In this document: positions 25,212-34,045 of the stretch, piece by piece
Numbering within the stretch: position 1 is the first letter of the stretch
Layout of the letters: each line of letters starts with the position of its first letter
Virus record (IMG/VR): IMGVR_UViG_3300015265_000001
Location: 162,986 to 226,985 of that record
Length of the DNA: 64,000 bases
DNA from: a virus
Direction: 5' to 3' (one strand)
Position numbers and translations under genes: made by a program
The notes under the pieces: model-generated
Told to the model about the DNA's origin: nothing
Seen by the model: only the letters and a program-made list of their open reading frames with translations
Databases searched by the model: none

Positions 25212-25475
25212 ATGTCCGCTGAACAAGCAACGCTGGAAAAAGAACGCAAGAAGAAGGTTGCAGAGTGGTTGGAAACCCGCGGGTCTATGGATCTGATTGC
25301 ACTCGCCCAAGCCCTCTTTACGGTCGTTTCGGATACCAAAGGAGGGATTGAAGAAATCGTTCATCTTTACTTCGACAAGGATGGCAAAAGCTGTCAGTTT
25401 ACTGTCCACGTATCCGATCACTATCAAGTCTTGATGGAATTGGGCATGCGTGTTAATAGCGAAGACCCTGATTAA
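25212..25475 (+). CDS. Unknown 87-residue protein
   Basis: TAGGAGGACAT is a near-ideal ribosome site. Charged N-terminal helix (EQATLEKERKKKVAEWLE), then a beta-rich C-terminus. Nothing recognised. The 63 bases before it hold no clear promoter or terminator. Confidence 0.5.
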   Translation: MSAEQATLEKERKKKVAEWLETRGSMDLIALAQALFTVVSDTKGGIEEIVHLYFDKDGKSCQFTVHVSDHYQVLMELGMRVNSEDPD

Positions 25476-25495
25476 GTTGTAGCTTGTTTCACGTC

Positions 25496-25504
25496 TACAT
25501 TATC
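25496..25504 (+). promoter_or_regulatory. Early promoter motif, TACATTATC variant
   Basis: GTCTACATTATC followed by CACGTAGC. The next start codon is at 25553 with AAAAAGGATG ahead of it. Confidence 0.7.
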
Positions 25505-25552
25505 CACGTAGCAACATAATGCAATACTTTATTTCTTAAAAAGGATGTTTCC

Positions 25553-26323
25553 ATGTCTTCTAATCAACTGTTCGTAACCAAGCAAGAAGCTCGTCGTGTC
25601 AATGCGGTCAAGTCGTACAAACCGCGTGAGTTGAACCAACAGGAGAAGATCCTCCTGGCCGGGGTAGAGCTGTCGAAGAAATCGAAGTACGACATCGAAG
25701 AGCTCAAAGACCTCTGCAAGTTGCTGATCGATACCACCGGCGGCGAGCGCCTGGCAGACAAGCTCAAGGTGGCTGTAAACGATCCTGAGGCGATGCAGGG
25801 ACTGATCGAGGTCTACCCCCACGTTGAGTTCCAGGACGTCATCAACGCCGGCTACGAGGGTCTGAAGACCTTCGAACGACTGCACTACGCCGGTATCCCA
25901 ATGGAATCGCTCCAGAGCAAAGCATCGACTCTTGTCGAGTTCTTCGCGCTCCTGGAACAACTGCCGAAGGGTATCGACACCTACATCTACACCCCGTGGA
26001 CCAACATCCACGCTCTGCGTGCTGAATGGGAAGGTGACAAGAAACAAACCCGTTACCTGGGCTACACCTTGTCGCCGGCATTGCAGAAGGCTATCACTTC
26101 CACGGTACAAGGCCGTTGGAAAGAAAGTCAGTTGGGCGCAATCATCGCCGACGGTCTCCTCAACCACGAAGGGCTGTGGAAGCGTGCACGGATTACTGAG
26201 CCGCAAACTGATTTCGTGCTCTCGTATCACGACAACCAGAAGTTCTCCACCAGCGGCGTGTACGCTCGTGTTCTGAAAGCCACCAACAAGAAAACGAACA
26301 GCACGTATCACTTCTGCGTGTAA
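25553..26323 (+). CDS. Unknown 256-residue protein, first in an early unit
   Basis: Helical N-terminal half (QQEKILLAGVELSKKSKYDI) and a mixed C-terminal part. Strong codon bias towards C-ending codons, as in other first genes after promoters. No family recognised. Direct position behind an early promoter suggests high expression soon after infection. Confidence 0.55.
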   Translation: MSSNQLFVTKQEARRVNAVKSYKPRELNQQEKILLAGVELSKKSKYDIEELKDLCKLLIDTTGGERLADKLKVAVNDPEAMQGLIEVYPHVEFQDVINAGYEGLKTFERLHYAGIPMESLQSKASTLVEFFALLEQLPKGIDTYIYTPWTNIHALRAEWEGDKKQTRYLGYTLSPALQKAITSTVQGRWKESQLGAIIADGLLNHEGLWKRARITEPQTDFVLSYHDNQKFSTSGVYARVLKATNKKTNSTYHFCV

Positions 26324-26340
26324 GTAACGAGGGTTCTCCC

Positions 26341-26619
26341 ATGTTCAGTCCAGGTAGGCTCGAACACATGGAGTGGCGCAATAAAGTGCTGCTCCGTGGA
26401 GAACCCGTCATTTCAGTCAAGGGTAAACTCAACCCTGACTGGGTTGACTGGTATCGTGCTAAACACAGGGTATCGGGTAACATCGCAAAGTCTGTAGGTA
26501 AACGACTGATCTTGGAGGCCAAGGAACCTAAACAGGAACCTTCAGTACCAGAGCCTCCAAAAACATTTAAAAAGATCAATCCCCACCACCAGCTTATGCT
26601 TTATTTCCAAACGGAGTAG
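26341..26619 (+). CDS. Unknown 92-residue protein with NPDWVDWY motif
   Basis: CGAGGGTTCTCCC precedes the ATG. VKGKLNPDWVDWYRAK resembles VTVNPDWCDWYEEV in the protein at 28367. The C-terminus is Pro/Lys-rich. Function unknown. Confidence 0.5.
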   Translation: MFSPGRLEHMEWRNKVLLRGEPVISVKGKLNPDWVDWYRAKHRVSGNIAKSVGKRLILEAKEPKQEPSVPEPPKTFKKINPHHQLMLYFQTE

Positions 26620-26623
26620 GACT

Positions 26624-27193
26624 ATGAACAATAAACAACAACGCCAAGCAGACCGCATGGCCGTGTTCGATAAGCTGTTTAACCCAGAAACCAAGATCAT
26701 CGCGACGCCGAATGCTGAGAACATCGGGCTGGCTCGTTATGTGTATGCAGCGGAAGGCATTCTGCGTGATGCTTACGAGCAAGTAAAGCGCAACGTTACC
26801 TTCTTGCAAAACGGGCTGGTCACTCCTAACGACCATTTCGAAGGTGCTCTGGCTGCATTCGACAAGAAGGCCAAGGCTCTGAAAATCAGAAAGACTCCGG
26901 TATCGGCGTGGGAGGATACCGGTGAGTTGCGTCCAGTCTTCGGCGGGTTGATTAACAGCTATTCGCAAGGCTCTTTCGGTGGGTCATTCTCGACTGGCTC
27001 AGGCGGCAACCCTACACCTGATGTAAACCCTGTGTTGGCTCTCGCTGAAAAGGAGTTACCACCACCAAGTGGTCGTAATTGCTGTAGTTGGGGCGACCGG
27101 GTTGGTAATGTTACGGAAGAGGTGACGCCTCGAAAAGGCGACTTCATCATGATCGGTTCCCGGCTCTGCGTCATCAAGAAAGTAAAGAAGTAG
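26624..27193 (+). CDS. Unknown 189-residue protein
   Basis: GGAGTAGGACT precedes the start. A helical N-terminal domain (1-95) is followed by a Gly/Ser-rich linker (SYSQGSFGGSFSTGSGG) and a small basic beta domain with a CC pair (RNCCSWGDRVG). No motif recognised. Confidence 0.5.
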   Translation: MNNKQQRQADRMAVFDKLFNPETKIIATPNAENIGLARYVYAAEGILRDAYEQVKRNVTFLQNGLVTPNDHFEGALAAFDKKAKALKIRKTPVSAWEDTGELRPVFGGLINSYSQGSFGGSFSTGSGGNPTPDVNPVLALAEKELPPPSGRNCCSWGDRVGNVTEEVTPRKGDFIMIGSRLCVIKKVKK

Positions 27194-27220
27194 CCCAAAA
27201 ATAATCAGGAGATACACTGC

Positions 27221-27706
27221 ATGAAAGCAATCAAGAAAATCGGGTTTGTTTTGATTTCCCTCATCGCTCTGGCATTTGTTGTCGCTCCGCTGTTCGCCGT
27301 TGCCAACACCAACGTCAACAGTCCAACGTACAACGTGAACGACAAGGAAAAGAAGTTCGTCTGCGAAGCGTTCACCCGCAACACCGTTCAGGCTGACGGC
27401 AAGCTGACGGATAACGACGCCATCTACGCCAAGACCACCGTCCTGGAGAATCAAGAAGGCTTCGTTATCAAATCCGGTCAGGCTTTCAAAGACACGCTGA
27501 AGCTCAGTAACGGGCTGATCGGTTACGGCGGTAACATGGGGTCCGACAACCATACTGTCCTTATGAAACGCTCCGAAGTGCCGGGTGCTTTGTATTTCAT
27601 GGTTTACACCTTCATCACCGACAAAGATCCGAAGGAACGCGTCGACGTTACGGACTCTCCGATCAAAGATCTGGTAGTCCTGGGCCAGTGCAAACGTAAG
27701 CAGTAA
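27221..27706 (+). CDS. Exported protein with signal peptide
   Basis: 161 residues. Basic start KAIKKIG, hydrophobic core to residue 22, and an AVA-N cleavage site after residue 28 make a clear Sec signal peptide, so the mature protein of about 133 residues should reach the periplasm. Two Cys in the mature part could form a disulphide. AGGAGATACACTGC precedes the start. A strong terminator follows. Role unknown; exported phage proteins often alter the envelope or superinfection, which is inference here. Confidence 0.65.
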   Translation: MKAIKKIGFVLISLIALAFVVAPLFAVANTNVNSPTYNVNDKEKKFVCEAFTRNTVQADGKLTDNDAIYAKTTVLENQEGFVIKSGQAFKDTLKLSNGLIGYGGNMGSDNHTVLMKRSEVPGALYFMVYTFITDKDPKERVDVTDSPIKDLVVLGQCKRKQ

Positions 27707-27717
27707 TCTCTGCCTAA

Positions 27718-27753
27718 ATAACCCACAGATGCCTTAGGGTGTCTGTGGGTTAT
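27718..27753 (+). terminator. Strong hairpin terminator
   Basis: ATAACCCACAGA (27718-27729) pairs with TCTGTGGGTTAT (27742-27753), followed by ACCTTTCTTTTTCT. Confidence 0.88.
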
Positions 27754-27800
27754 ACCTTTCTTTTTCTATTTCGGTAAATTTTTATTACTACTGCGGGCTC

Positions 27801-27810
27801 AATTTAATAT
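27801..27810 (+). promoter_or_regulatory. AATTTAATAT motif, possible second promoter class
   Basis: AATTTAATAT followed by ACCG stands between a terminator and the GNAT gene, where no CTAYATTAY element exists. An identical 10-mer followed by CACC stands before the gene at 38835 in the same setting. Two copies only, so this is tentative. Confidence 0.35.
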
Positions 27811-27829
27811 ACCGCTTGGGGGATTAATA

Positions 27830-28297
27830 ATGATTAACGTGGGATATCTCGTTATCCGCGAATACCCAATGGCGCAGATACCAACCATTGCCATGCAAGA
27901 CCTTTTATCGTTATTTGAAGGACTGATTTGTTTTGAAGCAACCGTAGCAGATGTAGACGTTCCCGATAATCCTCACGACATGGCGATAGTCGTGGAGGAG
28001 GTATTGGTTATGGTTGAAACAGCCGTTATCTGTTACATGGATAACAGGCCTGTAGGCTTGATGATGATCGACAAGGGATCACCTTACGCCATAGCCGCGT
28101 TGTTCGTTGTAGAGGATGCGCGCAGTAAGGGAGTGGGCGAACTCTTGATAGGCTGGTTGCAAAGTCGATATCCGTTACAGGAATTAACGGTAGATTGCTA
28201 TAAGGGTAACACCAGAGCTTTAAGCTTTTACCGTCGTTTGGGTTTCGAATTCACTGAAAGTCCGTTGATTATGAAAGGTGCTCGTAAGGTTCGTTAA
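27830..28297 (+). CDS. GNAT-family N-acetyltransferase
   Basis: 155 residues. The acetyl-CoA-binding motif A region reads ALFVVEDARSKGVGELLIGW (R/Q-x-x-G-x-G/A type), followed by VDCYKGNTRALSFYRRLGFE, the usual motif B. It transfers an acetyl group from acetyl-CoA to an unknown amine; phage GNATs may modify host proteins, small molecules or DNA bases. GGGGGATTAATA precedes the ATG. It forms a single-gene unit between a terminator and the next early promoter. Confidence 0.85.
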   Translation: MINVGYLVIREYPMAQIPTIAMQDLLSLFEGLICFEATVADVDVPDNPHDMAIVVEEVLVMVETAVICYMDNRPVGLMMIDKGSPYAIAALFVVEDARSKGVGELLIGWLQSRYPLQELTVDCYKGNTRALSFYRRLGFEFTESPLIMKGARKVR

Positions 28298-28317
28298 CTT
28301 ACAGTGTTTTTCAGATC

Positions 28318-28326
28318 TACATTATT
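28318..28326 (+). promoter_or_regulatory. Early promoter motif, TACATTATT class
   Basis: ATCTACATTATT followed by CGTATGAAT, with AACTTACAG about 21 bases upstream as at 11434. The next start is 49 bases downstream. Confidence 0.7.
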
Positions 28327-28366
28327 CGTATGAATTACAACCACTGTTCTTAATGGGAGAACGACA

Positions 28367-30037
28367 ATGTCTTTGAAATTGCATAATGTACCCGCTATGC
28401 CACAACTCGCAATGCTGGGCGACAACGGCGGCGTCGTAACGGTCAACCCTGATTGGTGCGACTGGTACGAGGAAGTGTTTAACGAACCTGCTGGCACCGG
28501 CTACATCAAAGGCCGCGAGATCATGCAACAGGTGGACGCCGTGTATTCAGAGTTCGTGGGCGTGCGTTCGGAAGCGGTGAAGTCGGCGATCCACACCATG
28601 ATGCAGCGTGATCCGAATACCACCGGTTCGCGTTTCAACACCATTGCGGAAGCTCGTGCGGTAATCGATCGTGGTCAGCACCGCGAAAATGAATTGGAAA
28701 TCGACGTCGAGGGCCTGGAGGCCATCCTGTTCATCCGTCGCGCTGAAAAGCTGATTGAACTGGCCAAGGAAAAATACGGCTCGTTCATCGAGGGCGCCGG
28801 GGTTACTGGCGGGTGGGAAAACGTCGACGTCAACCAGCTCATGCAGGTTCTGACTCCTGGTCAGGAAGTGACTGACATCGACTCGACCATCTTCGCAGCT
28901 CCTAATACGACGTCGTATGCTACTGCCGTCATGATGGAGAACATGAAACCCATCCATCAGAAGTTGGCTGAACCGTACAAGCCCTCGCCAATGGCTGAAA
29001 CGTTCAACTCTGTGGTTGAAGCCAAAGCTGTTCTGGAACGGTCCGGTATTCTCCGCCAGAACTTCGTTCGCCAACCCGGTGTGCGCAGCTTCATGATGGA
29101 CGGCTATTTCGAGCCTCAGGACCTGGAAGCGTTGCTGTACCTGTACCGCAACAACGACCCAATGGTATTCCCTGAAAAGGACGCCAACGGTTTGCCGAAA
29201 GACAAGGTGCGGTCTATCTGGAACTCGCTGAGCGGGAAGCCTGTTCCTGAAGGTTATGTCGTTACCCCACCACAGCTGGAAGAAGGTGATACGCTTCATC
29301 GCACCCACATCACCAGCGACGATTCCGTGCTGCACATCGCCTACGATCGGAATGGTGATCAGGCGTTTTACAAATGCACACGCAACGGGAACCTGCTGGT
29401 TGTTGGAAGGGAGCCCGAAGGAACGCGCGGTAAAGTACCTTCAATGTTTGCCGACCTTCCGAAAAGTGCGTACGAAGGTTACGCAGATCGTGCGGTAGGC
29501 ATTACCGAACAACGCATGTCGGTATCTATTGCCGGCGAGTTCGAAAACGGCGTAACCGGGTTGGCGGATCTTCTTCCGGGCAATACCTCCAGTGAGAAAG
29601 CGATTTTGCCTACGGGTAATGAAGTTCTCAACCGCATGATCACTGAAGGTGGCGGTCTGCGTCGCGGCGAGTGGCCGGGTGTGGTTTCTGCGACAACCCC
29701 TGCTGAGAAGAGTCTGGTGAAACCTGACGATTCTCCGGAGCGTCTGGACGTTACCGGTCGACCCCTGCCGAAGTTTATCATCACCGATTCGATCGGCGGT
29801 AATGCGGTAGAGAAAGACCTCACCGTCCTGCGTGAAATGGATTCCGATGATTTGTCGGAATCCCTGGACTGGATCATCAAGGGCTACCCGCTGTCTGAAC
29901 GCGATGATCAACGCTTCATCGGCTTTACCCTGAACGATTTCGTAAAGGTAGCCGCCGAACGTATCAAGCAACTGCAATCCGACAACCTCAGCCTGCAAGG
30001 CGACGTGTCCGGCCTGCAACACCAGATCGACAACTAA
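28367..30037 (+). CDS. Unknown 556-residue protein, first in an early unit
   Basis: GGGAGAACGACA precedes the start. The N-terminus contains VTVNPDWCDWYEEVF. A largely helical region to about 250 is followed by a beta-rich stretch (HIAYDRNGDQAFYKCTRNGNLLVVG near 325-350) and a C-terminal heptad-like coiled coil (ERIKQLQSDNLSLQGDVSGL). Codon use is biased as in other highly expressed genes here. The coiled coil suggests oligomers. No enzyme motif was found. Confidence 0.55.
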   Translation: MSLKLHNVPAMPQLAMLGDNGGVVTVNPDWCDWYEEVFNEPAGTGYIKGREIMQQVDAVYSEFVGVRSEAVKSAIHTMMQRDPNTTGSRFNTIAEARAVIDRGQHRENELEIDVEGLEAILFIRRAEKLIELAKEKYGSFIEGAGVTGGWENVDVNQLMQVLTPGQEVTDIDSTIFAAPNTTSYATAVMMENMKPIHQKLAEPYKPSPMAETFNSVVEAKAVLERSGILRQNFVRQPGVRSFMMDGYFEPQDLEALLYLYRNNDPMVFPEKDANGLPKDKVRSIWNSLSGKPVPEGYVVTPPQLEEGDTLHRTHITSDDSVLHIAYDRNGDQAFYKCTRNGNLLVVGREPEGTRGKVPSMFADLPKSAYEGYADRAVGITEQRMSVSIAGEFENGVTGLADLLPGNTSSEKAILPTGNEVLNRMITEGGGLRRGEWPGVVSATTPAEKSLVKPDDSPERLDVTGRPLPKFIITDSIGGNAVEKDLTVLREMDSDDLSESLDWIIKGYPLSERDDQRFIGFTLNDFVKVAAERIKQLQSDNLSLQGDVSGLQHQIDN

Positions 30038-30053
30038 CACCCGTTGTAAAACT

Positions 30054-30074
30054 GGGCGGGGATTTTCTCCGCCC
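30054..30074 (+). terminator. Hairpin terminator
   Basis: GGGCGG (30054-30059) pairs with CCGCCC (30069-30074), followed by TTTCTTA. Confidence 0.72.
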
Positions 30075-30138
30075 TTTCTTAGCGCTACACCCACTTAACA
30101 GGAACCACTCGGGTTTCTGAAACTAATGGAGTTTTATC

Positions 30139-30705
30139 ATGGCTAGTCTTTTCCGCAACCGTAAACTGCTTGACGCTTTCGCTAACCGTAACGTGGTAGG
30201 TGAAAGCACTGGTATCCATACCAAAGATGGCGAGATTATCTTTCGTGTGAGCATTGATTTTGGTTCCCAGGGTAAACTGTCTCGCTACATGACAGTTAAA
30301 GCGCTGGGCAATGATCTGATCGGCGTAAGCAAGGCGATCAGTGAGTACGAAAGCTCTATCCTGGAAATCATCGATATCCTGGAAGAGATGCAGCGCTGGG
30401 TACTGGACCTGGACTTTGTTAACGGTTCGACTCAACCAATCCAACACCACGGTCACCCAATCTTTAACCGGGTACTGTGTGAAGAAAATCCGCTGATGGT
30501 TCATGCTGCATGGATGAACAAAAGCGTTAGCTGCATGATCTTCGGCAAAGGTCTGTATGACCTGGAGATTCGTCTGCCGCTGGGTGGGGAACATTCTTTC
30601 CGTTTGTTCCAGCTCAAGATCGTTTCGATGATCGACGTTCTGCGCGAACACCTGCGTGATGTAGAAAAAGCACCCGTAGCTCAACTGTTGAAAGGAAAGC
30701 ACTAA
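30139..30705 (+). CDS. Unknown 188-residue protein
   Basis: TGGAGTTTTATC precedes the ATG. Begins MASLFRNRKLLDAFANRNVV; a long acidic helix (SSILEIIDILEEMQRWV) lies mid-protein. No family recognised. The stop overlaps the next start (TAATG), coupling it to an exported protein. Confidence 0.5.
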   Translation: MASLFRNRKLLDAFANRNVVGESTGIHTKDGEIIFRVSIDFGSQGKLSRYMTVKALGNDLIGVSKAISEYESSILEIIDILEEMQRWVLDLDFVNGSTQPIQHHGHPIFNRVLCEENPLMVHAAWMNKSVSCMIFGKGLYDLEIRLPLGGEHSFRLFQLKIVSMIDVLREHLRDVEKAPVAQLLKGKH

Positions 30706-31160
30706 TGCGTAAGGGATTACTGATTTTGATGTTGTTGGCCGGCGTTGTACAGGCTGACGAAACTCTGATGTGTGGTCAATACGGCTACACAGACAAGAGT
30801 GAGAACTTCCACCGAATGAATCTTCTTCCCCTGATCAGTATCTTCGAGGTCAGCAAGGATGAAGTTAAGTTCGGTAACGAAGTGTTCAAGAAGTCCGATC
30901 CAAAACTGGTGGACATGGATGGGTTGGCGACTACGTACGTCCAACCCGACAGTAATAAGCTGCTCTACGTGTACAAGAATGAGCAGGGCAAACAGGAAAT
31001 TGGTATCAGCCTGATAAAGGAAGATACTGACGACTTGTTTGCTGATAAGTCCGTGTTCACCGACTGTGAGACAAAGGCAACTGTACGCGAAGAGGTAGTG
31101 GCTTCTAAAGCCTCTCTTCGTCGTAAGGTTGACCCGTCTCAACCGCTGTTTACTTTTTGA
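30705..31160 (+). CDS. Exported protein with signal peptide
   Basis: 151 residues. RKGLLILMLLAGVVQA followed by D18 is a compact Sec signal peptide with VQA-D cleavage. The mature part has two Cys (in LMCGQYG and FTDCETK) that could pair in the periplasm. Beta-rich and hydrophilic. A second exported protein after 27221, not obviously related to it. Function unknown. Confidence 0.65.
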   Translation: MRKGLLILMLLAGVVQADETLMCGQYGYTDKSENFHRMNLLPLISIFEVSKDEVKFGNEVFKKSDPKLVDMDGLATTYVQPDSNKLLYVYKNEQGKQEIGISLIKEDTDDLFADKSVFTDCETKATVREEVVASKASLRRKVDPSQPLFTF

Positions 31161-31169
31161 GGTGTCGTA

Positions 31170-31559
31170 ATGGGACTTTATTATCAAGGTGACTTGGATG
31201 CTGATCTGGCATCCTTGGAAGGTCTGCAACATGTTCCAGCCATCAAAGCTTTGCTCGAGTGGTGGGCGTGCGGTCGTATCCAACAGATCGCCACTGATCG
31301 GTCTGATTGGCACATGACTCACGAGTTCGACAAGAACAACGCCCATTTGGTCCACAGTCTCGCTGACAGCATCGGTATCGATGAGTTCTGCCGAGTAGTC
31401 CAAATCTTGTGGGCTGAGAAAGCACGTGCTGATGGTTACCCGACGATCGGTGCGCTTAACCAGGCCTTCAACAAACCCGGCCAGGCGGAGAAAGAACTGG
31501 CAGAGATCAGAGCGCGTCGGGAAGCAACGCCTGATGGCAATCCACAAACCTTACACTGA
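31170..31559 (+). CDS. Unknown 129-residue protein
   Basis: TGAGGTGTCGTA precedes the start. Helical, with LLEWWACGRIQQIA and a charged C-terminus (EKELAEIRARREA). No motif recognised. Confidence 0.5.
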   Translation: MGLYYQGDLDADLASLEGLQHVPAIKALLEWWACGRIQQIATDRSDWHMTHEFDKNNAHLVHSLADSIGIDEFCRVVQILWAEKARADGYPTIGALNQAFNKPGQAEKELAEIRARREATPDGNPQTLH

Positions 31560-31570
31560 GGGCGGCGGTA

Positions 31571-31792
31571 ATGGCTAACGGTACTTTCCTCGTCAGTATG
31601 CTGGTTTGTGGAGAACCGAGTTTGGTTCGGTTTACGTTCCAGCATGACGACCCAGTCGTTGTGGTTGAACCGTTTAAACCTGATGCGGGGGATTTCAGAC
31701 CGCGTCCGGTAACCGTTCACCAAACGGGTGATGACGAACTGAACAAACTGCTTACCGCCAATATCCCAGGAGATTATATCCAACATGACTAA
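31571..31792 (+). CDS. Unknown 73-residue protein, PVVVVE family
   Basis: GGGCGGCGGTA precedes the ATG. Two strands and DDPVVVVEPF match the N-terminus of the next protein (GSPVVVVEF), suggesting duplication of a small N-terminal domain. Overlaps the next gene by eight bases. Confidence 0.5.
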   Translation: MANGTFLVSMLVCGEPSLVRFTFQHDDPVVVVEPFKPDAGDFRPRPVTVHQTGDDELNKLLTANIPGDYIQHD

Positions 31793-32591
31793 CCCACTTT
31801 TAAAGCTGGTCACGATCAATGGCCGCGTTGATCTGCTGAAGTTCACGGAAACTCCTGGGTCTCCTGTTGTGGTAGTGGAGTTCACTACCGCGATGGAACT
31901 GATCATGGATCCTCGTGGTGGCATGCCTGGTCTTAGCCATCGGGAAGTACACGTCTGCTATCCTTGGAGTGGTTACGCCAAACCTGTGGAGGAAAGTGTT
32001 CTCGAGCCTTCTTTGGATCAGACTATCCAAGGTGAGATTATCGCCATCGGCGAGGAAGCCTGGAAAAAGTTTCAGGCTGACGGCTACCCGTTTCAACGGC
32101 CTGTTGACTGGGACACAATGGTTAAAGCCAGCGTGTCAAAATTCCTTGCATACGGCGAAACTGCCAAACGTATTGCCGAAGCGGCATCGGGGGTTACTGT
32201 GAGTAAAGAACAATTGTATTCGACCAAGCATCTGGAAGGCACTTCTCAACTCGAGCGTTCTGGCGAACTGGGGAAGTTCCTGAGCTACATCACTGATTCG
32301 GAAAACGTCTGGGACAAAGAGAAATACGTCGCCAGCCGTCGTGTCAGCGGCACTGTCTTCGGGCAAGAAGCGGACTTCCGTTACATGTATGTCCTGGGCA
32401 ATGCGTTCCTGGAAGGTCACATCGGCGACAGCAAGGTGCGTATCTACTACCTGAAGTTGCAGGGCTTCCAGATCTACCTGGGTCCTCTCGGCGAGCCGCT
32501 CGATCAGCACGGTCAGCGACCACTCACGTACCACCCTGATGACAAAGCTGGCGTTCTGGCTTACTTCGACGAACTGTCCGTCAAGCGCTGA
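31785..32591 (+). CDS. Unknown 268-residue protein, PVVVVE family
   Basis: The N-terminal 35 residues parallel those of 31571 (VDLLKFTETPGSPVVVVEF against LVRFTFQHDDPVVVVEPF). A helical middle and a beta-rich C-terminal half (SKVRIYYLKLQGFQIYLGPL) follow. No known motif. It ends ten bases before the next gene. Confidence 0.5.
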   Translation: MTNPLLKLVTINGRVDLLKFTETPGSPVVVVEFTTAMELIMDPRGGMPGLSHREVHVCYPWSGYAKPVEESVLEPSLDQTIQGEIIAIGEEAWKKFQADGYPFQRPVDWDTMVKASVSKFLAYGETAKRIAEAASGVTVSKEQLYSTKHLEGTSQLERSGELGKFLSYITDSENVWDKEKYVASRRVSGTVFGQEADFRYMYVLGNAFLEGHIGDSKVRIYYLKLQGFQIYLGPLGEPLDQHGQRPLTYHPDDKAGVLAYFDELSVKR

Positions 32592-32601
32592 GGGGTGGGG
32601 C

Positions 32602-33258
32602 ATGATCAGTCGTAATAAGGATTGGATTGTTAAGTGCAGTTACTGGCGTAATGTTAGTCGTGTGCTGCAACGTAAGGGCGGTAAGTACGAACACCAAATC
32701 GAAATATCGCTGTCGCCCACCAATCGTGATGATGAATCCTGGCTGCTCCTTGGCCAGGCTCGCATTCGCAAGCACATGACTACCGCCGATGTCAAAGATG
32801 AGTTCTCTCATCACTTCCCGGATTACCTGGAAGATGAACTGACTCGGCGGTTGGGTAAGAGCATCGCTAATGTTCTGCTGCACGTCAATCTTCTTAGTGA
32901 GATTGATCCGATCAAGTTACAAGAAGTATCCCGTCAGTGGGTGTGGGGTGGTGGGATTCCTTTTGTTTTGATTGCAAGGGAGCCTCACAAGTATCCGGCG
33001 TTGATCCAGTTCTGGATTGATCACCCAGGTGCGGTTAATCAACAACTGTTGTTTCTTCCCCTAATACGGGAGCACGAGGAGTTGTTGAAAAGACCAGTGC
33101 TGGACAAGGTTCCTCGTGCATGGGTAGAGCATTACAGCCGGATGATGACTCAAATGCAGCCGGGTGGATCTGTGGCTGCTGAGGTCCAACAATTTCTGGA
33201 AGACAATCCGGTTGAACCTATTGGCTTTCCACAGGTGCTACATCTTAACAAGGAATAA
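32602..33258 (+). CDS. Unknown 218-residue protein
   Basis: The start at 32602 has GAGGGGTGGGGC directly upstream. A beta-rich basic N-terminus is followed by helices. VPRAWVEHYSRMM resembles SKAWLEWYSRST in the protein at 22896. Function unknown. Confidence 0.5.
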   Translation: MISRNKDWIVKCSYWRNVSRVLQRKGGKYEHQIEISLSPTNRDDESWLLLGQARIRKHMTTADVKDEFSHHFPDYLEDELTRRLGKSIANVLLHVNLLSEIDPIKLQEVSRQWVWGGGIPFVLIAREPHKYPALIQFWIDHPGAVNQQLLFLPLIREHEELLKRPVLDKVPRAWVEHYSRMMTQMQPGGSVAAEVQQFLEDNPVEPIGFPQVLHLNKE

Positions 33259-33260
33259 AC

Positions 33261-33845
33261 ATGAACTGGTACGTGCACGGTCGTAGTGACCGCTGTGTTG
33301 GATTTATCCAGGATGGTTCCGTCTGTGAAGGCGGTAACTGTGAACACCTGGAAGATGGGGATCAAGCACATGGCTTTTCGGGTGAAGCCGATAGCTTTGG
33401 CTCTGAGCATTACCTGATGTGCAAGATCTGCTACGAGCAGTTCCTGGAAAACCGTAAAACGGAACCCGTGGACTGTGAGGACTGTTGTATGGAAACACCC
33501 AGGAATGAGGGGATCAGCTATATCCCTTATTTCTGCGAAGAACTGCCGCGAGAACGCAATCGTATTTTCGTGTGCAACATTTGTAAAGAACTCCCCGCTC
33601 ATAAAGCGAGACTAGAGCGGGATGAACGCGACATGGAAGCCGATAAATTGGAGGCTGAAATGAACGACAACAAAGCACACATGTCGCGTGAAGACGACGG
33701 TGTAGACGAACTGCTCGATGACGATGACATCGACGTTTATGACGACCCGATCTTCGAACCTATTGAACCAGACGAAGGCACCGACATTATCGATGACGAT
33801 GACGACGATGATGACGTCATCTTTCCGGACGAGGAGCAGCATTAA
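33261..33845 (+). CDS. Zinc-finger protein with very acidic tail, paralogue of 9235
   Basis: 194 residues. Cys pairs C54/C57, C72/C75(C76) and C105/C108 suggest one or two zinc sites. The segment from C72 to about 120, with SYIPYFCEELPRERNRIFVC, matches the whole of the 9235 protein. Residues 145-194 are almost wholly acidic, including two runs of Asp. Such tails occur in DNA-mimic and histone-binding-type proteins, so interference with a nucleic-acid-binding host protein is possible; this is inference. The stop overlaps the next start. Confidence 0.6.
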   Translation: MNWYVHGRSDRCVGFIQDGSVCEGGNCEHLEDGDQAHGFSGEADSFGSEHYLMCKICYEQFLENRKTEPVDCEDCCMETPRNEGISYIPYFCEELPRERNRIFVCNICKELPAHKARLERDERDMEADKLEAEMNDNKAHMSREDDGVDELLDDDDIDVYDDPIFEPIEPDEGTDIIDDDDDDDDVIFPDEEQH

Positions 33846-34045
33846 TGCTCCGCGACATCATTCTCTTGCTGGCATTTGCTTTAGCGGCGCTCGGCACTTA
33901 TATCCCCTGGAGTAAAATCGAGGGTTTGAGTGCCGGTCCTCGCAAGGCTGTATGCGCGGTTTATATCCTGAGCTGGCTGGTGCTTATTGCATTCGGCCTC
34001 TCAGGAATCAACTATCTCTACGAACTCAAGGAAGCGTTGCGATGA
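33845..34045 (+). CDS. Small membrane protein, two transmembrane segments
   Basis: 66 residues; hydrophobic helices at about 4-21 and 36-57. Joined to the previous gene by TAATG and to the next by ATGA, so all three are likely translated together. Function unknown. Confidence 0.55.
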   Translation: MLRDIILLLAFALAALGTYIPWSKIEGLSAGPRKAVCAVYILSWLVLIAFGLSGINYLYELKEALR

